Positions 47,557-55,587 of a DNA stretch of 64,000 bases are shown piece by piece. The notes beneath the pieces are model-generated. The model made no database searches and had not been told where the DNA came from. It worked only from the letters and a program-made list of their open reading frames with translations. Position 1 is the first letter of the stretch. Every line of letters begins with the position of its first letter. Made by a program: the position numbers and the translations under genes. Source of the stretch: Cohnella endophytica. GTDB taxonomy: Bacteria > Bacillota > Bacilli > Paenibacillales > Paenibacillaceae. The stretch lies in NCBI RefSeq assembly GCF_003628305.1, contig NZ_RBZM01000001.1:388896-452895 (forward strand). The letters run 5' to 3'.

Positions 47557-48681
47557 ATGAAAGATTCAATTTCTGCTAGTCTGCAACCGTTTCCGATCGG
47601 ACTTTGGGTGCCGCCTCCGGCGCATGAGGTTTCCGTCGAAAGGTACAAAGAAATTCGCGACGCCGGTTTTACATTCGTGATCGGATTCAGGGAAATCGAA
47701 CACGGCGAGGAGGCCGTAATTAAAGCTCTAGACTGCGCGCAAGCGAACGGGTTGAAATATTTGGTCAGCGATCCGCGCGTGAAAAATTTAGACGTGACCG
47801 AACTGTCGGCCATGGAGCCGCTAGTTTCCCTTTTTTCCTCTCATCCCGCCTATTTGGGCCATTTGTTCTTCGACGAGCCGGGTGCCGATCAATTCGACCG
47901 TTTGGCCACGCTTGCCCGAAGCTACGAATCGCACGCTCCCGACGGACTGGCTTACGTGAATTTGTTACCTGATTATGCTTCCGCCCAGCAGCTGGGAACG
48001 GAAACGTATGCGGACCATGTGGAGCGGTTCTTGTTGACGTTCAAACCGAAGGTGTTATCGTACGACTATTATCCGTTAAGGATGAACGGTTCGATTAAGG
48101 CGACTTATTTCGCGAATTTGTGGACGATCAGCGAAGCTTGCCGTTTGCACCAAGTGCCGTTCTGGCTGTTTATTCAAGCGCTTTCGTACAATGGGACGCA
48201 TAGAGAGCCAAACGAAGCGGAAATTCGTTGGCAGGTCAATATGAGTCTGGCTTTCGGCGCGAAAGGAATCCAATACTTTACCTATTGGACGCCGGAACCC
48301 GCGAACGGCGAAACCTTCGAGAAGGCGTTGATCGGGAAGGACGGCTCCAAAACCTTAACCTACTGGAACGTTCAAAACGTAAATCGCGAAGTCGCTTCCG
48401 TAGGTCCGATCTTGCAATCTCTGCAATCCGAAGGGCTTCTCGTATCCGGGGAGGCGCTGGCGGGCGTTGAACATACGTTGCAATCCTTCGGTCCCGTTAC
48501 TGCCTTAGAAGGAGATCCGGCCATCGCAGGTTGTTTCTCCAGCGGCAACCAGCCGCATGCGTTATTCGTGGTCAACCGCGATTATACGCAACCGGCCGAT
48601 TCGGTAATCGTCTTTAATGACAACAGACGATTGACGATTCGGTTGGAACCGGGCGAAGGCAAGCTGATTCCTCTCACGTAA
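47557..48681 (+). CDS. GH-like TIM-barrel protein of unknown family
   Basis: 374 residues. A barrel pattern (FTFVIGFREI, then LKYLVSDPRV, LGHLFFDEPG, LSYDYYPL, VPFWLFIQAL, GIQYFTYWTP) with a candidate catalytic Glu/Asp in FFDEPGADQF on strand 4 and acidic residues in strands 5-8, plus a C-terminal beta-sandwich of about 90 residues (FVVNRDY, IVFNDN). This layout resembles clan GH-A or DUF4434-type proteins. No signal peptide. Same operon as the SIS pair, so it may release the amino sugar or deoxysugar those proteins handle. Function not assigned. Confidence 0.55.
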   Translation: MKDSISASLQPFPIGLWVPPPAHEVSVERYKEIRDAGFTFVIGFREIEHGEEAVIKALDCAQANGLKYLVSDPRVKNLDVTELSAMEPLVSLFSSHPAYLGHLFFDEPGADQFDRLATLARSYESHAPDGLAYVNLLPDYASAQQLGTETYADHVERFLLTFKPKVLSYDYYPLRMNGSIKATYFANLWTISEACRLHQVPFWLFIQALSYNGTHREPNEAEIRWQVNMSLAFGAKGIQYFTYWTPEPANGETFEKALIGKDGSKTLTYWNVQNVNREVASVGPILQSLQSEGLLVSGEALAGVEHTLQSFGPVTALEGDPAIAGCFSSGNQPHALFVVNRDYTQPADSVIVFNDNRRLTIRLEPGEGKLIPLT

Positions 48682-48692
48682 TGAAAGTCTTG

Positions 48693-48721
48693 TTGTGCGT
48701 AGAACTCATATAGAATATACT
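48693..48721 (+). promoter_or_regulatory. Possible promoter of the AraR-like regulator gene
   Basis: TTGTGC (48693-48698), 17 bases, TATACT (48716-48721). It is followed by TATATCCAG, part of a half-site that recurs at the next promoter. Confidence 0.45.
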
Positions 48722-48773
48722 CTTTATATCCAGCGCGGTTGTTGTCGCTTTTTGCAGGGAGAGAGAATTCGAT

Positions 48774-49880
48774 ATGAAGCAGAAGATTCCTTTGTACCAT
48801 CAAATTCAGCAATATATCTTGAATCAAATTCAGTCCGGAATCTGGAAGCCTCATGATCAGCTGCCAGCGGAAAGATTACTTGCGGATCAATTCAACGTAA
48901 GTCGCATCACAGCCAAGAATGCCATAAACGGTATGGTCGCGGACGGTTATCTGTATCGGCATCGAGGGAGAGGGACATTCGTAACGGACAAAAAAATCCA
49001 TCTCTCCGCTCCGACTGTCGCGAATAGGATGCTCATCCAATCGTCCAAAAAGATCGGAATGATTATGCCGTGGATGGAGTTCAAGTACCAATTCAGCCTA
49101 ATTTCCGGCATTGAATTCGAGCTTAGCAGAAAAGGATATCATCTTATCTTTAAACGTATCGAGGGTCCCGGAAACTTAGAGACTTCAGCCATTAAGGCCT
49201 TATTGGATATCCCCATCGACGGTTTGTTCGTCGTCGCTAGCCGAGGCGAATATTTTCAAGACGAGATGTTAAGGCTTATCTTGGAAAAATTCCCGTTGGT
49301 ATTTTTAGAAAAGTATTTGCGCGACATTAAAGTAAACGGCGTGCATTGCGATACGGAAAAAGTGGGCTATCTGATGGGACAGTTTCTTGTCGGCCGCAAA
49401 AAGCAGCATATTGGTTACGTGAGTTATCCGTCTCAGTATACAGTGGGCTTGAGGGAGAGACTGTTCGGTTTCCAGTCGGCTTTGCTGGAATTCGGGGTTC
49501 CGCTGTTACCCGTACATCTGAATTTGAGCATTTCTCCGGACGTTTTGCGGGAATCGAATCAATTAGGACAGCAGAACGTGCCGGAGGAAATCTTGAATTT
49601 CATTCAAGATCATCCGGAGCTGGAAGCCATTGCAGCCGCCGATGCCCAGATTGCTCAATTCGTCGGGAGAGCATGCTGGCAGCTCGGCCGGCGCGAGATG
49701 ACGATCGTCAACTGCGATGAACCGAGCTTCGCTCCCGAATGCGTCATGCCTGCAGCTTATGTGGATCAGTCTCCGTCGGAGATCGGCATCATTGCCGCGC
49801 AATTGATGATCGATGCGATCGAGCGGGACACGGACACGATGCTAAGACGCGTAGAACCCAGATTGATCGAATTAAGCTAA
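48774..49880 (+). CDS. GntR-helix / LacI-effector regulator (AraR type)
   Basis: 368 residues. An N-terminal GntR winged helix (YHQIQQYILNQIQSGIWKPHDQLPAERLLADQFNVSRITAK) is joined to a LacI/GalR-type periplasmic-binding-like domain (KIGMIMPWMEF to the C-terminus). This chimera is the architecture of AraR of Bacillus subtilis, a sugar-responsive repressor. The ATG follows AGGGAGAGAG. It lies between the SIS operon and the oxidative operon starting at 50012 and could regulate either or itself. A clean terminator follows. Confidence 0.9.
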   Translation: MKQKIPLYHQIQQYILNQIQSGIWKPHDQLPAERLLADQFNVSRITAKNAINGMVADGYLYRHRGRGTFVTDKKIHLSAPTVANRMLIQSSKKIGMIMPWMEFKYQFSLISGIEFELSRKGYHLIFKRIEGPGNLETSAIKALLDIPIDGLFVVASRGEYFQDEMLRLILEKFPLVFLEKYLRDIKVNGVHCDTEKVGYLMGQFLVGRKKQHIGYVSYPSQYTVGLRERLFGFQSALLEFGVPLLPVHLNLSISPDVLRESNQLGQQNVPEEILNFIQDHPELEAIAAADAQIAQFVGRACWQLGRREMTIVNCDEPSFAPECVMPAAYVDQSPSEIGIIAAQLMIDAIERDTDTMLRRVEPRLIELS

Positions 49881-49914
49881 ACGCAGATTATAAATAGAAT
49901 CTGCGTTTTTTTTT
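49881..49914 (+). terminator. Intrinsic terminator after the AraR-like gene
   Basis: ACGCAGATT (49881-49889) pairs with AATCTGCGT (49898-49906), 8-base loop, followed by a run of eight T. It begins at the base after the stop codon. Confidence 0.93.
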
Positions 49915-49940
49915 ACTGATTGGGTATATAAATTAACGAT

Positions 49941-49960
49941 TGGATTTATAGACATATCCA
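49941..49960. promoter_or_regulatory. Imperfect palindromic operator over the -35 box
   Basis: TGGATTTATA and GACATATCCA form an inverted repeat with TGGAT/ATCCA arms and 14 of 20 symmetric positions. The right half, ATATCCAG, is repeated at 48726-48733 in front of the AraR-like gene. A repressor binding here would block RNA polymerase; the adjacent AraR-like protein is the obvious candidate. Confidence 0.45.
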
Positions 49961-49977
49961 GACTTCCCCCCTATACT
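49949..49977 (+). promoter_or_regulatory. Promoter of the SDR-cyclase operon
   Basis: TAGACA (49949-49954), exactly 17 bases, TATACT (49972-49977); both boxes match consensus at five of six positions. An imperfect palindrome overlaps the -35 box. Confidence 0.65.
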
Positions 49978-50011
49978 CTAATTATTAAAAGCTTAGGGAT
50001 GGTGAAGAGCC

Positions 50012-50779
50012 GTGCGAGGACTAAATGGAAAAGTTGCTGTTGTGACGGGCGGAGCACAGGGGTTGGGAAAAGCCATTGCCCATCGATTAAGCGAAGAAGG
50101 CTGCAAAGTATGGATTTTCGACCTTAAGCAGCAGGAAGGCACAGAGACAACCAAGACCATTCGTCTCGCGACTGGAAACCCCGTATACTTCGTGAAAGTG
50201 GACATCAGCAAAGAGGATCATATCGAAAAAGCCTTCCTTCAAGTCGCCGAAGAATCGGGCATCGTAGATATTCTGGTCAACAACGCCGCCCAATTTATCT
50301 TTAGAGGGATCGAAGCAACGGCGCAAGAATGGAAGGAAATCTTGGATGTGAATATCGTAGGCAATTCGCTGGTTACCCAGTATTGCGTGCCTCTGATGAA
50401 GAAGGCCGGCGCAGGCGCCATTATAAATCTATCCTCTGTAAGCGGTTTCGTCGGACAAACCGGCTTTGCGACTTACAATGCGACCAAATTCGCGATTCGC
50501 GGTTTAACGAAATGCTGGGCAATCGATTTAAGCGATTTTCATATTCGCGTCAATAGCGTATGCCCGGGCTATATAAGGACCGATGCTTTCGATAACAGCT
50601 GCATCCAGCTAGGGATCGATCCGGAAGAAGAGAATGCGCGGATCTCGAAGCTTCATATTCTGGGGCGACAAGGTACCCCCGAAGAAGTGTCGGGTGTCGT
50701 TGCCTTTGTGGCATCGGACGATGCCTCGTTCATCACCGGAGAGGATTTCATGGTTGATGGCGGCTATCTGGCGAAATAG
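50012..50779 (+). CDS. Short-chain dehydrogenase/reductase (SDR), copy 3
   Basis: 255 residues. Motifs TGGAQGLGKA, NNAA, Ser in NLSSVSG and Tyr/Lys in YNATK. An Asp after beta-2 (FDLKQ) favours NAD(H). The start is GTG 50012 with GGTGAAG upstream. First gene of a five-gene operon (SDR, zinc dehydrogenase, cyclase, TIM barrel, 2-hydroxyacid dehydrogenase) with short gaps throughout, controlled by the promoter at 49949. Confidence 0.88.
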   Translation: MRGLNGKVAVVTGGAQGLGKAIAHRLSEEGCKVWIFDLKQQEGTETTKTIRLATGNPVYFVKVDISKEDHIEKAFLQVAEESGIVDILVNNAAQFIFRGIEATAQEWKEILDVNIVGNSLVTQYCVPLMKKAGAGAIINLSSVSGFVGQTGFATYNATKFAIRGLTKCWAIDLSDFHIRVNSVCPGYIRTDAFDNSCIQLGIDPEEENARISKLHILGRQGTPEEVSGVVAFVASDDASFITGEDFMVDGGYLAK

Positions 50780-50791
50780 GAGCTGAGGAAT

Positions 50792-51793
50792 ATGCAAGCG
50801 TTGATTTATCAAGGGCCTGAGAAGCTAACCTACGAACACACGGAAAATCCGAGCCTTCAGCCGAATGAAGTGCTCGTTCGAGTGGAAAGCGTCGGTATTT
50901 GCGGCAGCGAATTAGAAGGTTACCTAGGCCACAGCAGCATTCGCATCCCGCCGCTTGTGATGGGGCATGAGTTTTGTGGGCGGGTCGCGGCGATGGGGGA
51001 TCAGGTTCACGGCCTGTCGCTGGAAGACAAAGTCATAGTCAACCCGCTGATTGCATGCCGTACCTGTGCGAACTGCCTGTCGGGGAAAATCAATATTTGC
51101 CGCAATCGCCAAATTATCGGGATTCACCGGCCTGGAGCATTTGCCGAATATGTTGCCGTACCTTGCGAGAACGCGTTTCGAGTTCCGCAGGAAATGGATG
51201 CTTCGCTAGCTTCGCTTGCAGAGCCGTTAGCCGTGGCGATCCATGCCGTTAAGCTCGGACTTCAACCGCTGAACGATCTGCTCATCTACGGAGCCGGACC
51301 CATTGGCCTGTTATGTTTGTTAGCCGCCAAGCAGATGGGGGCGGGTAGAATCGTCGTTGTCGATCTTCAGTCGGCAAGGCTGGAACACGCGGAGAGATTA
51401 GGGGCCATCGGACGATCCCCTGGACAGTTGGAAGATCGAAGCGAAGAACTGTTTCCGCAAGGGATCACGACGATAATCGATTGCGTTGGCGTACAGGCAA
51501 CGAGAGAGCAAGCGATGCGTTTGGCGGACCCGGGCAGTACGATCGTCATGGTGGGGTTAGGTCACGATAAATCTGCGTTGCCCATAAACCATTTAGTCAG
51601 ACAAGAGATTTCCTTCATCGGCTCTTATACCTATTCACACGAGGATTTCCGACAGGCCATCGCGCTTTTGCAGCAGGGGGCAATCGATATTCAGGGCTGG
51701 TCGGAATCGCGCGGCTTGGCGGATGGACCCGCTGCCTTCCAAGAGCTGGCCGAAGGGAAAAGCAGTGTTTGTAAAATCTTTCTGAAACCATAA
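50792..51793 (+). CDS. Zinc-dependent alcohol/polyol dehydrogenase (MDR family), copy 2
   Basis: 333 residues. Catalytic zinc ligands Cys37, His59 and Glu60 (GICGSE, GHEFCG); structural zinc cysteines 89, 92, 95 and 103; Rossmann motif IYGAGPIG. Resembles sorbitol/threonine/galactitol-type dehydrogenases. It shares the overall plan of the copy at 10075 but not close sequence. AGGAGCTGAGGAA precedes the ATG. Probably oxidises a sugar or polyol hydroxyl in the same route as the SDR. Confidence 0.9.
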   Translation: MQALIYQGPEKLTYEHTENPSLQPNEVLVRVESVGICGSELEGYLGHSSIRIPPLVMGHEFCGRVAAMGDQVHGLSLEDKVIVNPLIACRTCANCLSGKINICRNRQIIGIHRPGAFAEYVAVPCENAFRVPQEMDASLASLAEPLAVAIHAVKLGLQPLNDLLIYGAGPIGLLCLLAAKQMGAGRIVVVDLQSARLEHAERLGAIGRSPGQLEDRSEELFPQGITTIIDCVGVQATREQAMRLADPGSTIVMVGLGHDKSALPINHLVRQEISFIGSYTYSHEDFRQAIALLQQGAIDIQGWSESRGLADGPAAFQELAEGKSSVCKIFLKP

Positions 51794-51816
51794 GTCCACA
51801 AGGAGGAGGAATTCGT

Positions 51817-52461
51817 ATGACCGTAAGAATCGTCGATCTGTCGCTTGAGATCTATCATGACGCGCCTAACTTTGCGTGGGATCCGAAATGCGCCGTAATC
51901 GTGCACAATACGATCGAAAGCATCGGATATAACATGACTCAGCTTTCCATGGCCACCCATCAAGGCACGCATTTGGATGCGCCGTTTCATTTTCTGGATG
52001 AGGGCAAGACGGTGGATCAATTGGATTTGCAGCAATGCATCGGCCAAGCGATCCTCGTGGATTTGACTTACAAGCAGCCGAAGGAACCGATCGAGATTAA
52101 AGACTTCGAACCCTATGCGGACCGGATCGTAGAGGGCTCGAAGGTGATCTATCGCACGGATTGGTTTAAGCAGCTTCCGGGGCGGCATTATTTCAGCGAT
52201 TTTCCTTACATGACGATTGAATTGGCCAGATGGCTTGCCGAGCGAAAAATCGGACTGATCGGGATGGACGTTCCTACGCCGAACCCAACGGATTACGATC
52301 CCGTTCATAAAATTTTACTAGGAGCGGAAATCGTCGTCGTCGAAGGCTTAGCGAATCTAGGCGATATCGGTGCGGATGCGTTTTTTTTCGCCGCCGCTCC
52401 TTTGAAGATCAGAGGAAGAGACGGAGCGCCGATTCGGGCATTTGCGATGGTCGGGCTGTAA
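51817..52461 (+). CDS. Cyclase-family metal-dependent hydrolase
   Basis: 214 residues with the family signature HxGTHxDxPxHF (HQGTHLDAPFHF), the zinc or manganese site of the kynurenine formamidase/isatin hydrolase/cyclase group. Known members hydrolyse amides or cyclic amides; a lactone-opening role is conceivable after a sugar dehydrogenase. AAGGAGGAGG lies before the ATG. Between the zinc dehydrogenase and the TIM barrel in one operon. Confidence 0.88.
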   Translation: MTVRIVDLSLEIYHDAPNFAWDPKCAVIVHNTIESIGYNMTQLSMATHQGTHLDAPFHFLDEGKTVDQLDLQQCIGQAILVDLTYKQPKEPIEIKDFEPYADRIVEGSKVIYRTDWFKQLPGRHYFSDFPYMTIELARWLAERKIGLIGMDVPTPNPTDYDPVHKILLGAEIVVVEGLANLGDIGADAFFFAAAPLKIRGRDGAPIRAFAMVGL

Positions 52462-52489
52462 CTATCGACAACAGAGGGGGATACAAGCA

Positions 52490-54496
52490 ATGGATAAACA
52501 CGACGGATTAAAGCTTTCTTTTCGGATTATCGTGAATCGATATGAGGACGAGGAGCAATTTCAGCAGCTTCTGACATTTCTGACGGAGTATAAGGACAGT
52601 ATCGACGAGCTCGCGATTTTTTCGGAATATTGGCATTTCGGTTATTATCCGTTGGATGAATTTAGCGCCAGGTGCGACATCATCGAGAATCGGATCGAGC
52701 GATTGCGAGAGGCCGGCTTCCGAAATGTCGGCGTGAATATGCTTTCCACGCTTGGCCATTTTCCCGAGGCTTGGGACTGGTTGCCGGCGTTGCCTTATCA
52801 AGGAGCCGTTGGTCCCGATGGGACGGTCTCTACGAGCAGCTTCTGTCCGAACTCCGCTGAGTTTCGTACTTATATTGCCAGAAAATATATCCTTGCCGCT
52901 CAGACGAAACCGGATTTTATCTGGGTAGATGACGACGTTCGGATGTTTGCTTTAGGCGTGGACTATGCTTGCTTCTGTCCGGAATGCTTACGAATTTATA
53001 ATCATAAATACGCATCCGACTTCACGAGAGAGCAACTGGTGAACGAGCTGAATTCGAGCGAAGGCGGAATCCATAGGGAGCGGTGGGTCAGTCAGAACAT
53101 CGAGACGATCGAACGTTTGCTTGCGCACATCGCGGAAGCCGTTCACAGCGTAGATGCATCCATCGAGCTAGGCCTGATGACGGTAAGTCTCAGCATCTCT
53201 ACGTATTCCGGCGTCGATTACTCGAAATGGTTTCACGCTTTGAAAGCCGTGAAGGCCCGACCGGGCGGCGGTTTTTTCGAAGACAGCAAACCGTTCGGCT
53301 TTGTTCGCAAAATTCATGAGATTAATCGCCAAATCGGACTCTACCCTGACTCCGTCCGGGATATCCAGTACGAGCTGGAAAATTTCCCATTCCAAACCCT
53401 GTCCAAATCCGTTCATATCACGCTCTTGGAATGCACAGCCGCGATTATGGCCGGTTCGAATGGCGTTGCATTCGATGCGCTTAAGGGGGAGAAGGGATCG
53501 CTTGAGGAATATCAAGAGCTGATGCGCGGCATTCAAGCGAGCAGACCGTTATGGGCCGAAATGGAGCGCATTGCCGGCAAGTATAGAGCTGCAGGGCTTT
53601 ATCCCGCATTGTCTGCTGAATATGAAGCCAAGCGGAACGTAGAGAACGGCAACTGGTTTGACAGCATAGCGGTAGACAACACCCCTAAGTCTTATGTGCT
53701 TAGCGAGATTGGCATTCCGCTTGCGATGTCTCAGGATACCGCATGCGGAGTCATCCTCTCGGGGAATATGCCGGAGGCTTACTCGACTGAAGAGCTGAAA
53801 GCAATGCTAAGTCGCGGGGTCTTACTGGACGGCCGCGCGTTGGAGATTTTAACAGATCGCGGCTTAGGCGCCTATTGCGGGGTAGCGGTTGATCGAATCT
53901 ATGACAATGGCGTTCTGGAGCGTTTAACGGATGATCCTCTCAACGATGGTCATCAGGGAGAGGAAAGAGATGCGCGCAATTCGATGTCGAAAGGCATGTG
54001 TTACACCTTAAAGCCGCTTCACGACGATGTAAGAGTGCTTAGTCGCCTGATCAGTTTCACCAGAAAGGATTTAGGGCCAGTCTCATCGGTATATGAGAAT
54101 ACGCTAGGCGGCCGGGTTGCCGTTCAAGGCTACATGCCATGGCAAAATATTCACTCCGGGGTTAAAAGAACGCAATGGATGCAAATCTGCGATTGGCTGA
54201 GTTATGGACGTCTTCCCGTTGTTATCGACCGCAGCTGCAAGGTGGTGCCTTTCCTTAAAGAAGCGGAGGATGGCAGCGGCTGGTTCGTCATGCTATTGAA
54301 CGGATCGTTCGACGATGCAAGCGCGATTGAGGTAAAGCTGCGGGTTGCGGCGGACAAGGGAGCCGTCTACGAGCTACTGGCCGATGGAAGCAGCAGCTTA
54401 TTGCCGGATAGCGCCTATCGTCAAGGCGATGGTGAAATCATCCTTTCGCTGGATCGCATCGGCAACTGGAAGAGCAGAATGTTCTACCAAGTTTAA
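52490..54496 (+). CDS. Uncharacterised TIM-barrel protein with GH42-like cysteine site (larger member)
   Basis: 668 residues. No named family recognised. The N-terminal barrel (to about 350) carries Asp147-Asp148-Asp149-Val-Arg151 followed by Cys161, Cys163 and Cys166 (CxCxxC), with Cys119 in SSFCPNS as a probable fourth ligand. The same Asp3-Arg plus four-Cys set occurs in the 533-residue protein at 26016. The middle part (about 400-520) resembles a GH42-type amidotransferase-like domain; a beta domain ends the chain. ATG 52490 follows AGAGGGGG by 9 bases; an in-frame start at 52442 overlaps the cyclase gene. No signal peptide. Likely a glycosidase supplying the sugar for this operon. Confidence 0.6.
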   Translation: MDKHDGLKLSFRIIVNRYEDEEQFQQLLTFLTEYKDSIDELAIFSEYWHFGYYPLDEFSARCDIIENRIERLREAGFRNVGVNMLSTLGHFPEAWDWLPALPYQGAVGPDGTVSTSSFCPNSAEFRTYIARKYILAAQTKPDFIWVDDDVRMFALGVDYACFCPECLRIYNHKYASDFTREQLVNELNSSEGGIHRERWVSQNIETIERLLAHIAEAVHSVDASIELGLMTVSLSISTYSGVDYSKWFHALKAVKARPGGGFFEDSKPFGFVRKIHEINRQIGLYPDSVRDIQYELENFPFQTLSKSVHITLLECTAAIMAGSNGVAFDALKGEKGSLEEYQELMRGIQASRPLWAEMERIAGKYRAAGLYPALSAEYEAKRNVENGNWFDSIAVDNTPKSYVLSEIGIPLAMSQDTACGVILSGNMPEAYSTEELKAMLSRGVLLDGRALEILTDRGLGAYCGVAVDRIYDNGVLERLTDDPLNDGHQGEERDARNSMSKGMCYTLKPLHDDVRVLSRLISFTRKDLGPVSSVYENTLGGRVAVQGYMPWQNIHSGVKRTQWMQICDWLSYGRLPVVIDRSCKVVPFLKEAEDGSGWFVMLLNGSFDDASAIEVKLRVAADKGAVYELLADGSSSLLPDSAYRQGDGEIILSLDRIGNWKSRMFYQV

Positions 54497-54541
54497 TTTC
54501 ATCCGAGCGGGTCAGATTTTGTAAGAAGGAGCATGGACGAC

Positions 54542-55501
54542 ATGATGAAGAAGATCGCCTTAGTTAATTTTTCGACGCTCGATTACTCGATAGAAGAAAC
54601 GATTCTGCGTAAAGCCGGCTATCAAGTGGATGTCTATGACGGCATTGCGACAGAGGATTTACCGACTGCGATAAAGGATGCCGAGGTTCTAGTCGTGCAA
54701 CTGCAGCAAGTTACGGAAGCGCTATTAGAGAGAATGCCCAGTCTAAAGCTGATTGCCCGAGAAGGCATCGGCTTGGATAGTATTCCGGTTCAAGCTGCGA
54801 GCGAACGCGGAATTACGGTGATGAACGTGCCGGACTATTGCTTGGAGGAAGTGGCCGTCCATGCCGTCAGCTTGATGCTTGCGGCGCATCGCAAGCTTTT
54901 CCCTTCTTCAGCGCTCGTACGCGGGGGCCAATGGACCCAAATGCCTGAACTTAAGCCAATCTTCGCCTTATCGGAGTTAACCTTGGGATTAATCGGGATG
55001 GGACGTATCGGGGCGCAGGTGATCTCCCGAATGAGAGGATTCGGGTGTCGGATTATCGTTAGCGATCCTTATTTACATCCGGACAGCGCGCCCGAAGGCG
55101 TCGAGCTGGTGTCTTTGGACGAATTGCTGGCGCAATCCGATCTGATTACGCTTCACTGCCCTTATACGGAAGAAACCAAGCACCTAATCGATAAACGACG
55201 GATTGAAAAAATGAAGAAGAAGCCCGTGTTGATCAACGTCTCGCGCGGACCGCTTATTCATGAGGGCGATTTGCTGGACGCACTGAACAGTGGAGACATT
55301 TCTTTTGCGGGATTGGATGTTCTGACACAGGAGCCTCCGGCAAACGATCATCCGCTGCTGCACCATCCCAAAGCAATCGTGACGAACCATATTGCTTGGT
55401 ATTCCGAGCAATCGGAAGCGCGGATGCGGAATTTGACTTCTAATCGCATTGTCGACTTCCTCGAGGGAAGGGAAATCCCGAATGTTGTAAACAAGAAATA
55501 A
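54542..55501 (+). CDS. D-isomer 2-hydroxyacid dehydrogenase (CtBP-like), copy 2
   Basis: 319 residues. Rossmann motif IGMGRIG, Arg in NVSRGPLIHE, Glu in TQEPP and His in NHIAWYSEQS. Homologous over its length to the enzyme at 41050, sharing NVPDYC, the HHPKAIVT run and the AWYSEQS tail. AAGGAG (54526-54531) stands 10 bases before ATG 54542 but only one base from ATG 54533, so the later start is preferred. Last gene of its operon; a strong hairpin follows. Confidence 0.9.
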   Translation: MMKKIALVNFSTLDYSIEETILRKAGYQVDVYDGIATEDLPTAIKDAEVLVVQLQQVTEALLERMPSLKLIAREGIGLDSIPVQAASERGITVMNVPDYCLEEVAVHAVSLMLAAHRKLFPSSALVRGGQWTQMPELKPIFALSELTLGLIGMGRIGAQVISRMRGFGCRIIVSDPYLHPDSAPEGVELVSLDELLAQSDLITLHCPYTEETKHLIDKRRIEKMKKKPVLINVSRGPLIHEGDLLDALNSGDISFAGLDVLTQEPPANDHPLLHHPKAIVTNHIAWYSEQSEARMRNLTSNRIVDFLEGREIPNVVNKK

Positions 55502-55522
55502 CTAGGGAATTGAAAATGACAA

Positions 55523-55552
55523 CAAAGCTGCCGAGTTCTCTCGGCAGCTTTG
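55523..55552. terminator. Bidirectional intrinsic terminator
   Basis: CAAAGCTGCCGAG (55523-55535) pairs exactly with CTCGGCAGCTTTG (55540-55552), 4-base loop. It serves the + operon and probably also the convergent small gene ending at 55588. Confidence 0.92.
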
Positions 55553-55587
55553 TTTGAATTTATAATCCTCGCCGAATTCGAACGTCT

